Shown here piece by piece: positions 19,295 to 27,846 of a stretch of 64,000 nt of DNA. A model generated the notes under the pieces. It worked only from the letters and a program-made list of their open reading frames with translations. It made no database searches and was not told where the DNA came from. Within the stretch, counting starts at the first letter, position 1; the number at the start of each line of letters is the position of its first letter. The stretch is from Alphaproteobacteria bacterium (lineage in GTDB: Bacteria > Pseudomonadota > Alphaproteobacteria > Micropepsales > Micropepsaceae): assembly GCA_019245415.1 (NCBI GenBank), contig JAFARO010000014.1:62001-126000 (forward strand), given 5' to 3'. Both the position numbers and the translations under genes were made by a program.

Positions 19295-20006
19295 TCAGTT
19301 TACCCACGTCACAATGACGACACCGTTTCCGCCATTTCCGCCGGCGACGCTGGACTGGCTGAAGCAGCCGAGGCCGCCCCCGCCCAACGCTCCGTCGTGG
19401 TTGCTGTAGGTGCCGGCATGGCCCAGCGGATTTCCGCCGCCAGGAATGGTGCCAAGATCTCCTGTCACCATCGCTCGCGTCGCCAAGCCATCTTGCGACT
19501 GATAATCCAGGCTGGCAGCCAAGGTCAGCCCGGTACCGCCTGCGCTTGCGCTGAAGGTTCCGGCCGAACCTGCGCTCGATATCGAGCCATGCAGCGCCGC
19601 CGATGAAGCACCGCCGCCGCTGGAAACGATGATATCGGTGCCAGAATAAGTCGCCTTGCTGGAGCTGCCATTCGAACCGTTATTTCCGCCGGCCGCTCCT
19701 CCGCTACCGCCGGATCCAACCGTGATTGAGACCGTGTCGGAGGCGCTGAAGCCCTTGAAGGAAGCAAGCCCGGCGCCACCCGAGCCGCCGCCGTCTGCAA
19801 TGGAGCCTGTGGTGCTGTCACAGCTGCCTGCCCCCACCGCCGCCGCCAATAACGATGAATTGGAATTCGGATCCGACGCCGGCGCCGACGGGAACGGTGA
19901 ACGTCCCGCTGCTGGTGAAGACTTGGGTGTGCAAACTAGCAGCGAACGCGGCGCTCCCAAGGCAAATCGCGCCAAGTGCGACCGTGGTCAAGAATGCGTT
20001 TCTCAT
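19295..20006 (-). pseudogene. Glycine-rich exported protein, frameshifted
   Basis: Two overlapping frames form one protein. The first (start 20006, GGAG at 20013-20016 on this strand) has a signal peptide (NAFLTTVALGAICLGSAAFA) and the typical onset FTSSGTFTVPVG, then stops soon after VIGGGGGG. The second frame carries the rest, a Gly/Ser-rich chain ending GGNGGNGVVIVTWVN. Removing one G from the G5 run near 19836 would join them into about 236 residues. The type resembles glycine-rich secreted proteins with a conserved VxVxGGGGGG onset. A real mutation, slippage control or a sequencing error are all possible. Confidence 0.7.
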
Positions 20007-20132
20007 ATTGCATCTCCATACATTTGGGGGTTTCGAGGATCCTGGGAGACCCTCGAGGAAATTGTATCTCGATCTAATGTTGTGAAATTGTATGTTCAAT
20101 TACAGGGAGATTACACTTCAGGTCAAACAAAA

Positions 20133-20156
20133 CCGCGCGGGATCGCTCCCGCGCGG
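20133..20156 (-). terminator. Rho-independent terminator of rpsA
   Basis: A perfect 10-bp GC stem (CCGCGCGGGA / TCCCGCGCGG) with loop TCGC, followed on the minus strand by TTTTGTTT. It lies 36 bp past the rpsA stop. Confidence 0.88.
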
Positions 20157-20191
20157 CTCTGCATTTGTAACTCAAAAAGAGACGACGGCGA

Positions 20192-21955
20192 TTATTCCTC
20201 GCCTTCTTCTTCCTCGTCCTTCTTGCCGCCCTTCTTGGTCGCCTTCTTCAGCGCGGCGCCCAGGATGTCGCCCAGCGAAGCGCCGGAGTCCGACGAGCCG
20301 TATTGCGCCACGGCTTCCTTCTCCTCGGCCACTTCGCGCGCCTTGATCGAGAGCGCGATCTTGCGGCTGGCCTTGTCGACGGAGGTGACGAGCGCATCGA
20401 TCTTGTCGCCCTTGCCGAAGCGCTCCGGGCGCTGGTCGTTGCGGTCGCGCGCCAGGTCGGAGCGGCGGATGAACGCCTTGGCGCCGCCTTCCAGCGCCAC
20501 CTCGACACCGCCGTCGTTCACTTCGGTCACCGTGACCGTGACGACGCTGCCCTTCTTGAGCGGGCCGGCCTTCTCGATCGGATCGCCGGTGAGCTGCTTG
20601 ATGCCGAGGCTGACGCGTTCCTTCTCCGGATCGACGTCGAGCACCTGCGCCTTGACCACCTGGCCCTTCTGGTAATCGCCCACCACCTGCTCGCCGGGCT
20701 TGTCCCAGGAGAGGTCGGAGAGATGCACCATGCCGTCGATATCGGCGTCGAGGCCGATGAAGAGCCCGAACTCGGTGATCGATTTGATCTCGCCCTCGAT
20801 GGTCGAGCCCGGCGGGTGGGCCTTGGAGAAGGCTTCCCAGGGATTGTCCTGGGTCTGCTTGAGGCCCAGCGAAATGCGGCGCTTGTTGGAATCGACCTCC
20901 AGCACCTGCACCTCGACCTCCGTGCCGGGGATGACGATCTTGGACGGCGCGACGTTCTTCTTCACCCACGACATTTCGCTGACATGGACGAGCCCCTCGA
21001 CGCCCGGCTCCAGCTCGACGAAGGCGCCGTAGTCGGTGACGTTGGTGACCTTGCCCTTGAACTTCGCGCCGACGGGATATTTGGCGCCGACGCCTTCCCA
21101 GGGATCGGTCTGCAGTTGCTTCATGCCGAGCGAGATGCGCTGGGTCTCGTGATTGATCTTGATGATCTGCACCGTAACGGTCTGTCCGACGCTGAGCACC
21201 TCGGTCGGATGGCTGACGCGGCGCCAGGCGATGTCGGTGACATGCAGCAATCCGTCGACGCCGCCGAGATCGACAAAGGCGCCGTAATCGGTGATGTTCT
21301 TGACCACGCCTTCGACCACCTGCTTCTCGGCCAGCGAGGCCACCAGCGAGGTGCGCTCCTCGGCGCGGCGCTCTTCGAGCACGGCGCGGCGCGAGACCAC
21401 GATGTTGCCGCGCCGGCGGTCCATTTTCAGGATCTGGAACATCTGCGGCTGGTTCATCAGCGGGCCGACGTCGCGCATCGGCCGGACGTCCACCTGGCTG
21501 CCGGGGAGGAACGCTACGGCGCCATCGAGATCGACGGTGAAGCCGCCCTTGACGCGGCCGAAGATCACGCCCTCGACGCGGGTCTGCTCGTTGAAGGCAC
21601 GCTCGAGCTTGATCCAGCTCTCCTCGCGCCGCGCCTTGTCGCGCGACAGCACGGCTTCGCCCAGCGCGTTCTCGACGCGCTCGAGATAGACCTCGACCTG
21701 ATCGCCGACCGCGACCTTCGCGGGCAGGCCGGGCATCGAGAATTCCTTGAGCGAGACGCGGCCTTCGGTCTTGAGGCCGACATCGACTACTGCGAAATCG
21801 TTCTCGATCGCGACGACCGTACCTCTGATGACGGAGCCTTCGGCGGGCGAGCGGCCCACGAAGCTCTCTTCCAGCATGGTTTCGAAATCCTCGCGGGTGG
21901 GATGGAAGCTCGCGCTGTCGTCCCTGGCGGCGGCGGTCGCAGTGTGTCGGGCCAT
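20192..21955 (-). CDS. rpsA: 30S ribosomal protein S1
   Basis: Binds mRNA and the 30S subunit to help initiation on structured or leaderless-poor messages. The 587-residue protein has six S1 domains, seen as repeated units such as VKNITDYGAFVDLGGVDGL, VTNVTDYGAFVELEPGVEG and IKSITEFGLFIGLDADIDG. A Lys/Glu-rich tail (KKGGKKDEEEEG) ends it. It is downstream of cmk by 130 bp and has its own strong terminator. Confidence 0.97.
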   Translation of the reverse strand: MARHTATAAARDDSASFHPTREDFETMLEESFVGRSPAEGSVIRGTVVAIENDFAVVDVGLKTEGRVSLKEFSMPGLPAKVAVGDQVEVYLERVENALGEAVLSRDKARREESWIKLERAFNEQTRVEGVIFGRVKGGFTVDLDGAVAFLPGSQVDVRPMRDVGPLMNQPQMFQILKMDRRRGNIVVSRRAVLEERRAEERTSLVASLAEKQVVEGVVKNITDYGAFVDLGGVDGLLHVTDIAWRRVSHPTEVLSVGQTVTVQIIKINHETQRISLGMKQLQTDPWEGVGAKYPVGAKFKGKVTNVTDYGAFVELEPGVEGLVHVSEMSWVKKNVAPSKIVIPGTEVEVQVLEVDSNKRRISLGLKQTQDNPWEAFSKAHPPGSTIEGEIKSITEFGLFIGLDADIDGMVHLSDLSWDKPGEQVVGDYQKGQVVKAQVLDVDPEKERVSLGIKQLTGDPIEKAGPLKKGSVVTVTVTEVNDGGVEVALEGGAKAFIRRSDLARDRNDQRPERFGKGDKIDALVTSVDKASRKIALSIKAREVAEEKEAVAQYGSSDSGASLGDILGAALKKATKKGGKKDEEEEGEE

Positions 21956-22085
21956 GTGTTCCTTCGTTCAAACGTCTATGCCGGTCCGCCTTCGCCTTGC
22001 GGCTACGGCGTGACGGACTTCCCGCTCGAGCGGGCGATGGAGAGTGGTTGTGGTCCGCAGGCCCGAGAGGCGCCGCCGGGTCTCC

Positions 22086-22754
22086 TTAACCCCTGGGCCG
22101 CGCCTTGAGCGCCGCCTCGACCTTCGGTGTGACCAAGGCCAAGGCTGCCGCGAACGCGGCGTCTATATCCAAATCGCTGGTGTCGAGCAAGTCTGCATCT
22201 TCCGCCGGGACCATGGGCGACACCGGCCTGTCGCGGTCTGCCCGGTCGCGGGCCTCGATCTCGCGCCGCAGCGCGCTCTCGTCCCGGGCGATGCCCATGG
22301 CCTTGAGCTCGAGCCAGCGCCGATGCGCGCGAACGGCCGGCTTGGCGTCGACGAAGAGCTTCGCCGCCGCGCGCGGGCAGACCACTGTGCCGATGTCGCG
22401 ACCGTCGATCACGGCGCCCGGACTGCCGCCAAGGGGCTTGGCCGCGAAGTCGCGCTGGAATTGGAGCAAAGCTGCGCGTACCGAGGGATGGGCCGAGACC
22501 TGGGAGGCAAGCTTCCCGATCAAGTCCGACCGGATCGCAGGCTCGCCTGCACGAGTCAGGTCGAGCGCATGCGCGGCCCTCAGCGCATCGGGCTCGGCCG
22601 CGGGGTCGCCCCCCTGCTCCTGCACCGCGAGCGCAACCAGCCGGTACAACGCACCGGAATCCAGATGCGCGAAGCCGAAATGCGCCGCGAGCTTCTTCGC
22701 CAGCGTCCCCTTCCCCGACGCTGCGGTCCCGTCGACGGCGATGACGATGGTCAT
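22086..22754 (-). CDS. cmk: Cytidylate kinase
   Basis: Phosphorylates CMP and dCMP. The 222-residue protein has a P-loop at residues 9-17 (GTAASGKGT), and the family motifs VIDGRDIGTVVCP and DSGALYR. The ATG at 22754 is used; a GTG four codons earlier is possible. The start overlaps the stop of the small upstream gene as ATGA, so it is probably translated by coupling with it. Confidence 0.95.
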   Translation of the reverse strand: MTIVIAVDGTAASGKGTLAKKLAAHFGFAHLDSGALYRLVALAVQEQGGDPAAEPDALRAAHALDLTRAGEPAIRSDLIGKLASQVSAHPSVRAALLQFQRDFAAKPLGGSPGAVIDGRDIGTVVCPRAAAKLFVDAKPAVRAHRRWLELKAMGIARDESALRREIEARDRADRDRPVSPMVPAEDADLLDTSDLDIDAAFAAALALVTPKVEAALKARPRG

Positions 22755-23083
22755 GGCGAAGTCCACGGCTTACCCGAATACCAGGGAGGCGTCTTCGCCT
22801 TATTGCCGTACCAACCCCAGTCATCCAACGTTTCGATGAACACTTGTCGACTGTAAGTCTGATGGGACTCGTAGACGTCGGAGGACCATTTCCCCATTAT
22901 CGGTGCTCGGCTTTTCTCGCTCATCACAATCGCACCTTCTCGGCTACCGAAATCCAAGAGATATGCTTCAAACAAAATCGGATGAATTTTACCCGAATCA
23001 TATTCGAATGGGGCGACGACGCGGATTCCAAGATCGAGCGCGGCATTCTTCCAAGCATTCATGATCAAGAGATCGATAGCCAT
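22751..23083 (-). CDS. Small hypothetical protein between aroA and cmk
   Basis: A 110-residue protein I do not recognise. It has no signal peptide or membrane segment and is rich in aromatic residues (DDWGWYGNKAK, PPWYSGKPW). It starts 2 bp after the aroA stop and overlaps cmk by 4 bp (ATGA), so it is inserted seamlessly in an operon where aroA and cmk usually adjoin. Composition is lower in GC: 26 of 60 in 22921-22980. Confidence 0.6.
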   Translation of the reverse strand: MAIDLLIMNAWKNAALDLGIRVVAPFEYDSGKIHPILFEAYLLDFGSREGAIVMSEKSRAPIMGKWSSDVYESHQTYSRQVFIETLDDWGWYGNKAKTPPWYSGKPWTSP

Positions 23084-23085
23084 CG

Positions 23086-24432
23086 CTACGTACCCACTTC
23101 AAACATAGCCCCCAACCCGCGCATCACCTCTTCAAACGCCGGAAAGCTCGTCGCGATCATCGTCGTGTCGTCGACCGTGACCGGCGCACGCGCCGCAAGC
23201 CCCATGACCAGGAACGCCATCGCGATGCGGTGGTCCACATGAGTCACGACCATGCCTGCGCCGGCAACGCCGTCGCCGCCGCGGCCCTCGACGGCCATGC
23301 CGTCTTCGGTCTCTTCCACCGTCACGCCGTTTGCGCGCAGACCGGCGACGATGGCGGCGAGGCGGTCGCTTTCCTTGACGCGCAGCTCTTCGAGCCCGCG
23401 CATGACGGTACGGCCTTCGGCGAAGGCGGCCGCGACCGCCAGGATGGGATATTCGTCGATCATCGCCGGCGCGCGTTGCGGCGGCACCTCGATCCCCTTG
23501 AGCGCGGACGCGCGCGCGACGAGATCGCCGATTTGCTCGCCGCCGCTGTCGCACGCATTCGCCACCGAAATGTCAGCGCCCATCTCCTGCAGCGTCTCGA
23601 TTATTCCGCTGCGGCGCGGATTGAGCAGCACGCCCGGCAACGTCATCTCCGACCCCGGCACGATCAGCGCCGCGACCAGCGGGAAAGCCGCCGACGAAGG
23701 ATCGCGAGGCACGTCGATCGAAGCCGGCTTCAACTCCGCTTCGCCGTCGATCTCGATCGCCTCGCCGTCGTCCAGCGGCTGGACTGCCAGCTTCGCACCG
23801 AAGGCGGCCAGCATCTTCTCGGTGTGATCGCGGGTGAGCGCGCGCTGGCTGATGCGGGTTCGGCCCGGCGCATTGAGGGCCGCCAGAAGCAGCGCCGACT
23901 TGACCTGCGCGGACGCCACCGCGACATCGTGTTCGATGGCGATCGGGCGTGACGCGCCGTGCAGGCTGACCGGCATCAACCCGCCGGCACGCGCCGAATA
24001 TGTGGCGCCGAACAGCGTCAACGGCTCCAGCACCCGCTGCATCGGCCGGCGACGCAGCGACTCGTCGCCATGGAAGACCGCCTTCATCGCCGTCGTCGCG
24101 ACCGCGCCCATCACCAGCCGCGAACCGGTGCCACTGTTGCCGAAATCGAGAACCTCGTCCGGCTCCGCCAGGCCGCCCACGCCGCGACCCCAGACGCGCC
24201 ACTGTCCGTCCCCGTCGCGCAGCAGATCGGCGCCGAGCGCGCGCATGGCGCGGGCGGTATGGAGCACGTCTTCGGCCTCGAGCAGGCCCCGGATCTGCGT
24301 CTCGCCGACGGCCAGCGATCCCAGGATGAGGGCACGGTGCGAGATCGACTTGTCGCCCGGCACGGTCGCCACACCGCGCAAGGGCCCGCCCCGGCGGGCG
24401 GCAAGCGGGCGTTTGGCGGGTTCCTCGGTCAT
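23086..24432 (-). CDS. aroA: 3-phosphoshikimate 1-carboxyvinyltransferase (EPSP synthase)
   Basis: Transfers enolpyruvyl from PEP to shikimate-3-phosphate in chorismate synthesis. The 448-residue protein shows [10 protein letters not shown] (catalytic Lys28), [30 protein letters not shown] and LRVKESDRL, all conserved in the family. The ATG at 24432 begins at [10 protein letters not shown]; the frame extends 35 codons further but without recognisable sequence. First gene of an aroA-orphan-cmk operon. Confidence 0.97.
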   Translation of the reverse strand: MTEEPAKRPLAARRGGPLRGVATVPGDKSISHRALILGSLAVGETQIRGLLEAEDVLHTARAMRALGADLLRDGDGQWRVWGRGVGGLAEPDEVLDFGNSGTGSRLVMGAVATTAMKAVFHGDESLRRRPMQRVLEPLTLFGATYSARAGGLMPVSLHGASRPIAIEHDVAVASAQVKSALLLAALNAPGRTRISQRALTRDHTEKMLAAFGAKLAVQPLDDGEAIEIDGEAELKPASIDVPRDPSSAAFPLVAALIVPGSEMTLPGVLLNPRRSGIIETLQEMGADISVANACDSGGEQIGDLVARASALKGIEVPPQRAPAMIDEYPILAVAAAFAEGRTVMRGLEELRVKESDRLAAIVAGLRANGVTVEETEDGMAVEGRGGDGVAGAGMVVTHVDHRIAMAFLVMGLAARAPVTVDDTTMIATSFPAFEEVMRGLGAMFEVGT

Positions 24433-24581
24433 CGCAGGGCCTTGAAGATGGGTGGCAGCATCGCCATTTGAGATGGCCGGGTCGTCGTCAGCGGCATGGG
24501 CCCTCGAACTCTTTACAGGCCCCGCCAGAAGTGGCAAACGACCCCCCTTTCGGAAACCGACTTCACGCGGGAAGCAGCAAC

Positions 24582-25055
24582 TTGGTCAAGGCCGATCTCG
24601 GAACGAAGCGCGTCTGTCCGCAATGCGCATCACGCTTCTACGATCTGCAGAAGCGCCCCATCGACTGCCCGAAGTGCCATTTCACCTTCGAGCCGGAGTC
24701 GCTCTACAAGCAGCGCCGCGCACGCCAGCCCGAGCCTGTTGCCGCACCGGTGGCCGAGGCGGAGGACGAAGAAGAGGTCGAGGAGACCGAAGAGGCCGAG
24801 GAGATCGTCGAACCGGTGGCCGATGAGGCACCGGTGGTGATCTCCGAAGACGACGACGAAGTCGTCGAGGAGGAGCCTGAGCCCGAGGCCGCGGGCATGT
24901 CGGTCGTCGATGCCGACGAGGAAGACGCGGTCGCCGAAATCGAAGTCGAGGAGGACGAGGACGAAGCCGACGATACCCTGCTCGAGGAAGTCGAAGAGGA
25001 CGCGGACGACGTCAGCGGCATCATTGACGCAGACATTGGAAAAGACGAACGATAG
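24582..25055 (+). CDS. FYDLN-acid family protein (TIGR02300)
   Basis: A 157-residue protein of the alphaproteobacterial TIGR02300 family, usually next to aroA and tRNA-Ala as here. The N-terminal zinc ribbon uses cysteines 12, 15, 29 and 32 (CPQC and CPKC) and contains FYDLQ, a variant of the FYDLN motif. The remainder is a very acidic tail of about 115 residues. The TTG at 24582 is chosen because homologues begin a few residues before LGTKR; a GTG at 24531 is an alternative. Molecular role unknown. Confidence 0.88.
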   Translation: MVKADLGTKRVCPQCASRFYDLQKRPIDCPKCHFTFEPESLYKQRRARQPEPVAAPVAEAEDEEEVEETEEAEEIVEPVADEAPVVISEDDDEVVEEEPEPEAAGMSVVDADEEDAVAEIEVEEDEDEADDTLLEEVEEDADDVSGIIDADIGKDER

Positions 25056-25091
25056 TTCGTCTATTCCAATGTGAGACTGGAAGGCGGAAAT

Positions 25092-25145
25092 CGGAAATCA
25101 GAAGGGAAGTAGCCGCTCTCGCTCTCTGATTTCCGGCTTCAGATT
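25092..25145. repeat. Inverted repeat between FYDLN gene and tRNA-Ala
   Basis: CGGAAATCAGA (25092-25102) is exactly complementary to TCTGATTTCCG (25135-25145), an 11-bp stem with a 32-base loop. Related GGAAATC/GATTTC fragments continue outwards on both sides. It may end the FYDLN-acid transcript or be a small dispersed repeat. Confidence 0.6.
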
Positions 25146-25179
25146 TCTGAATTCCGAACTCCGCGCCCACGGCGCGTAC

Positions 25180-25255
25180 GGGGCCATAGCTCAGCTGGGA
25201 GAGCGCCTGCATGGCATGCAGGAGGTCAGCGGTTCGATCCCGCTTGGCTCCACCA
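25180..25255 (+). tRNA. tRNA-Ala (GGC)
   Basis: A complete 76-nt cloverleaf with encoded CCA. The acceptor arm GGGGCCA pairs with TGGCTCC (one G-U). The anticodon loop ATGGCAT within the stem CCTGC/GCAGG gives anticodon GGC. The T loop is TTCGATC. Confidence 0.97.
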
Positions 25256-25283
25256 GCCTTCGCTCGCGGAGCGAGTGAAGGCT
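25255..25283 (+). terminator. Hairpin directly after tRNA-Ala
   Basis: AGCCTTC-GCTCGC, a GGA loop, then GCGAGT-GAAGGCT form a 13-bp stem starting at the last base of the tRNA. There is no T run, so it may act as a processing or 3'-end signal rather than a classic terminator. Confidence 0.55.
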
Positions 25284-25382
25284 GCCGCGCCGGAGCCCAA
25301 AGGGCGAAGGCGGGCTGGCGGCCGCGAGCTACGGCTCGGCAAGCCACTTAAACCACGAACCAAAGGCCTAATTGGGGTCATC

Positions 25383-25619
25383 GTGAAATACGTCTACATT
25401 TTGCGGAGCATCGAAGGTGGCCATTTCTACGCAGGTCTAACCGACGATCTTCGCAAGCGATTGAAAGCCCACAATGCGGGACAAGTTCAGCATTCGACCA
25501 AGTTCAAGCCCTGGATGCTGAAGACCTATATTGGCTTCGATGACGAGCAGAGGGCTGTGGCATTCGAAAGATATCTCAAAAGTCCTTCAGGCCGCGCATT
25601 CGCCAAGAAGCGCTTGTGA
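25383..25619 (+). CDS. GIY-YIG nuclease-fold family protein
   Basis: A 78-residue single-domain protein. The GIY-YIG core is readable as YVYIL (residues 3-7) and FYAGLTDDLRKRLKAHN, with catalytic-type Arg/Lys and a later Glu (AFERYLKS). Proteins of this UvrC-like small class are widespread next to tRNA genes; their substrate is unknown. The start is GTG at 25383, as no ATG precedes the first strand. Confidence 0.82.
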   Translation: MKYVYILRSIEGGHFYAGLTDDLRKRLKAHNAGQVQHSTKFKPWMLKTYIGFDDEQRAVAFERYLKSPSGRAFAKKRL

Positions 25620-25787
25620 ACATCGGGGGCTAGCTCGGCCACCAATCCCTGCAAACCGTACCCTCCCCCGCGACGGCTTGGACAAGACTTTGACGTTTGA
25701 GGCGGGCTACCCTAAAGGCTCCGGGGGTCGGGGCCGGGCATAGTTCAAGATCCATCACAGGTTATTCTGGCGAGTGAAAGGCATCTT

Positions 25788-27287
25788 TTGAGCGGATTCA
25801 TCGATGCCCGCGCCGTTCCCTCGGGCACCGTCATCGAGACCGACGTCGCGATCGTGGGCGGAGGCGCCGCGGGCATCTCGCTCGCGCTTGCGCTAGCGCC
25901 GACGCCGCTGCGCATGGTCATGCTCGAAAGCGGCGGCCTGGGTTTCGACAGCAAGGCCCAGGCGCTCTATTCCGGCGAGGAGAGCGGCTATCCCTATCTG
26001 AAGCTCGATGCCTCGCGGCTGCGCTATCTGGGCGGCAGCACCAACCACTGGGGCGGCTGGTCGCGGCCGTTGAGCGAGATCGATTTCGAGGCGCGCGATT
26101 GGATGCCGCATTCCGGCTGGCCGTTCCCGCGCAGGGAGATCGCACCCTATTTCAAGCGCGCGCAGTCCTTGGTCGAGTGCGGCCCGTTCGTTTACGACCA
26201 CGGCGCGCGCTGGGCGCGCTCGCAGGGAGCGCCGCTCCCTCTGGCGGAGGGCGGCGTCTACACCAGCTGGTTCCAATTCAGCCGCATGCGCGGCTCCGTG
26301 CTGCCGACGCATTTCGGGCAGCGCTACGGCGACGATATCAAGCGCATCCCCCGACTTTCGTCCTTTCTGCATGCGAACGTGACGGCGATCCGGCTTGCGC
26401 CGGATGCGGGCCGCGTGGAGCGGCTGGATATCGCGACATTGAGCGGCAAGCGCTTCACGCTGAAGCCGAAGCTCACGGTGCTGGCCTGCGGCGCCATGGA
26501 GAATGCGCGTCTGCTGCTCGCTTCCAACGACGTCGCCTCGCAAGGCATCGGCAACGGCGCCGATCTGGTCGGCCGCTTCTTCGCCGACCACCCGATCCCG
26601 CGCGACACCGCAACCCTCGTGGTCTTCGACGGACAGCTCGCGCCGTTCTATACGAACAACGCGATCCTCGGCAGCCTGATCCTGCGCGCGACCTTCTCGC
26701 CGACGGAGGACTTCCAGCGTCGCCGGAAAATCCCGGCCTCGCTCACGACGGTGGAAAACGAGGTCAAGCTCGACGAACTCGGCCAGGCCGCCGTTGTGAC
26801 CGTCGCCAATGTGCTGGGCGTCGACGCCACCGGCGCGAGGGCGTTTTCGACGGGCTGCGGCATGGAGCTCGTGCCCGATCCCGACCGCCGGCTGACCTTG
26901 AGCGGCGAGCACGACGCGCTCGGCCTGCCGCGGCTCAAGCTGCACATGCGCGTGGCGCAATCCAACTTCGACCATTATCGCACCGCGCTGAAAGAGCTGG
27001 GACGACAACTGCTTGCGGCCCGCATCGGCATGATCCGCCTGAACCGCAAGAGCCGGCAGGACTGGATCGGCGTGATGGACTGGGGCAACCACCACATGGG
27101 CACGACGCGCATGGCGGCAGATCCCAAACAGGGCGTGGTGGATGGCGATTGCAAGGTGCACGGCATTGCCAACCTCTTCGTCGCGGGAAGCTCCGTCTTT
27201 CCGACCTATGGTGCATCGAATCCCACGCTCAATCTCGTCGCCCTAGCGCTCAGGCTGGCGACGCATGTGCGGAAACAGTTCCCATGA
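25788..27287 (+). CDS. GMC family FAD-dependent oxidoreductase
   Basis: A 499-residue flavoprotein. The N-terminus has a dinucleotide fold (VAIVGGGAAGISLAL), then YLGGSTNHWGG (flavin-site motif) and a C-terminal GMC signature with WGNHHMGTTRM and GASNPTLNLVALALRLA; the HH pair is the likely catalytic histidine site. It probably oxidises a sugar or alcohol; the substrate cannot be told. The start is TTG, preceded by AAAGG at 25777-25781. It overlaps the next gene by 4 bp, which suggests a complex or accessory role for that small protein. Confidence 0.88.
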   Translation: MSGFIDARAVPSGTVIETDVAIVGGGAAGISLALALAPTPLRMVMLESGGLGFDSKAQALYSGEESGYPYLKLDASRLRYLGGSTNHWGGWSRPLSEIDFEARDWMPHSGWPFPRREIAPYFKRAQSLVECGPFVYDHGARWARSQGAPLPLAEGGVYTSWFQFSRMRGSVLPTHFGQRYGDDIKRIPRLSSFLHANVTAIRLAPDAGRVERLDIATLSGKRFTLKPKLTVLACGAMENARLLLASNDVASQGIGNGADLVGRFFADHPIPRDTATLVVFDGQLAPFYTNNAILGSLILRATFSPTEDFQRRRKIPASLTTVENEVKLDELGQAAVVTVANVLGVDATGARAFSTGCGMELVPDPDRRLTLSGEHDALGLPRLKLHMRVAQSNFDHYRTALKELGRQLLAARIGMIRLNRKSRQDWIGVMDWGNHHMGTTRMAADPKQGVVDGDCKVHGIANLFVAGSSVFPTYGASNPTLNLVALALRLATHVRKQFP

Positions 27288-27652
27288 GCCCACCGCCCAA
27301 ACTCTCACGCCGCACCTTGACCCTGGGCGCAATGGCCGCGGCGGTCGCGGCCTTTGCCGGCGGACTGTATGAGCTGCCCAAACTGCTTCGCCGCCATGCG
27401 CATGGCGAGCATGCGGCGCTGATCAATTTGCTCGCCGATCCGGACGCCGCCGCCATGGTGGGGCGCGCCGCCAAGAGCGACATCGCCGAGGAGTCTGCCG
27501 CCGCCGACCTCAAAACGCGGCTCAAGGGGCGTGCGCTGGCCGATCTTGCCCGCGAGGACGACGCCGATCTCGACGGCTTGGTGGAGGTCGAAGGTTGGAT
27601 GGTGCCGCTCGCCATCGCGGAGCTCTGCGTCCTCGCCGCACAGGCGATGTGA
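27284..27652 (+). CDS. Tat-signal small protein, probable partner of GMC oxidoreductase
   Basis: A 122-residue protein starting with a twin-arginine signal (SRRTLTLGAMAAAVAAFAGG). The mature part is helical with Ala/Asp-rich stretches and the end segment GWMVPLAIAELCVLAA. Its place immediately after a GMC flavoenzyme, with an ATGA overlap, parallels the small subunits of gluconate and fructose dehydrogenases, which carry the flavoprotein across the membrane. No cytochrome c subunit follows here, so electron transfer must use another acceptor. Confidence 0.65.
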   Translation: MSPPPKLSRRTLTLGAMAAAVAAFAGGLYELPKLLRRHAHGEHAALINLLADPDAAAMVGRAAKSDIAEESAAADLKTRLKGRALADLAREDDADLDGLVEVEGWMVPLAIAELCVLAAQAM

Positions 27653-27728
27653 ATCGCCGCGCTCCGGAGGGATGATCCGCCGGGATGTGAGGAGGCGGCG
27701 ATTTCGACGGCAAGCCCGCCGGCAATCC

Positions 27729-27757
27729 CTTGATCCGTCGTCCTCAGTGCCTACATT
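27729..27757 (+). promoter_or_regulatory. Sigma-32 (RpoH) type promoter of hsp20
   Basis: CTTG (27729-27732), 17 bases, then CCTACATT (27750-27757) matches the alphaproteobacterial heat-shock consensus CTTG-N17/18-CYTATNT. Transcription would begin near 27764, right at the first hairpin of the leader. Confidence 0.65.
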
Positions 27758-27764
27758 GCTCTTG

Positions 27765-27843
27765 TGCGGCGCCCTGACAGGGCCGCAACAAAATTACCGG
27801 CAGCCTCTTGGTGCCGGCAGAGCCGCTTGAAAGGAGGGCTTTG
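27765..27843 (+). promoter_or_regulatory. Probable ROSE-type RNA thermometer in hsp20 leader
   Basis: Three consecutive hairpins fill the leader: 27765-27787 (TGCGG/CGCA outer stem with CCCT/AGGG), 27797-27817 (CCGGCA/TGCCGG) and 27819-27842. The last sequesters the Shine-Dalgarno AAGGAGG (27831-27837) opposite CCGCTT, leaving one G-A mismatch, as in ROSE elements, where weak pairs in the last hairpin melt at heat-shock temperature. This fits the RpoH-type promoter upstream. Confidence 0.68.
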
Positions 27844-27846
27844 GAA

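Noticed and set aside
20303..22108. Open frame of 601 residues opposite rpsA
   Set aside because: Antisense shadow created by high GC; rpsA has six clear S1 repeats on the other strand.
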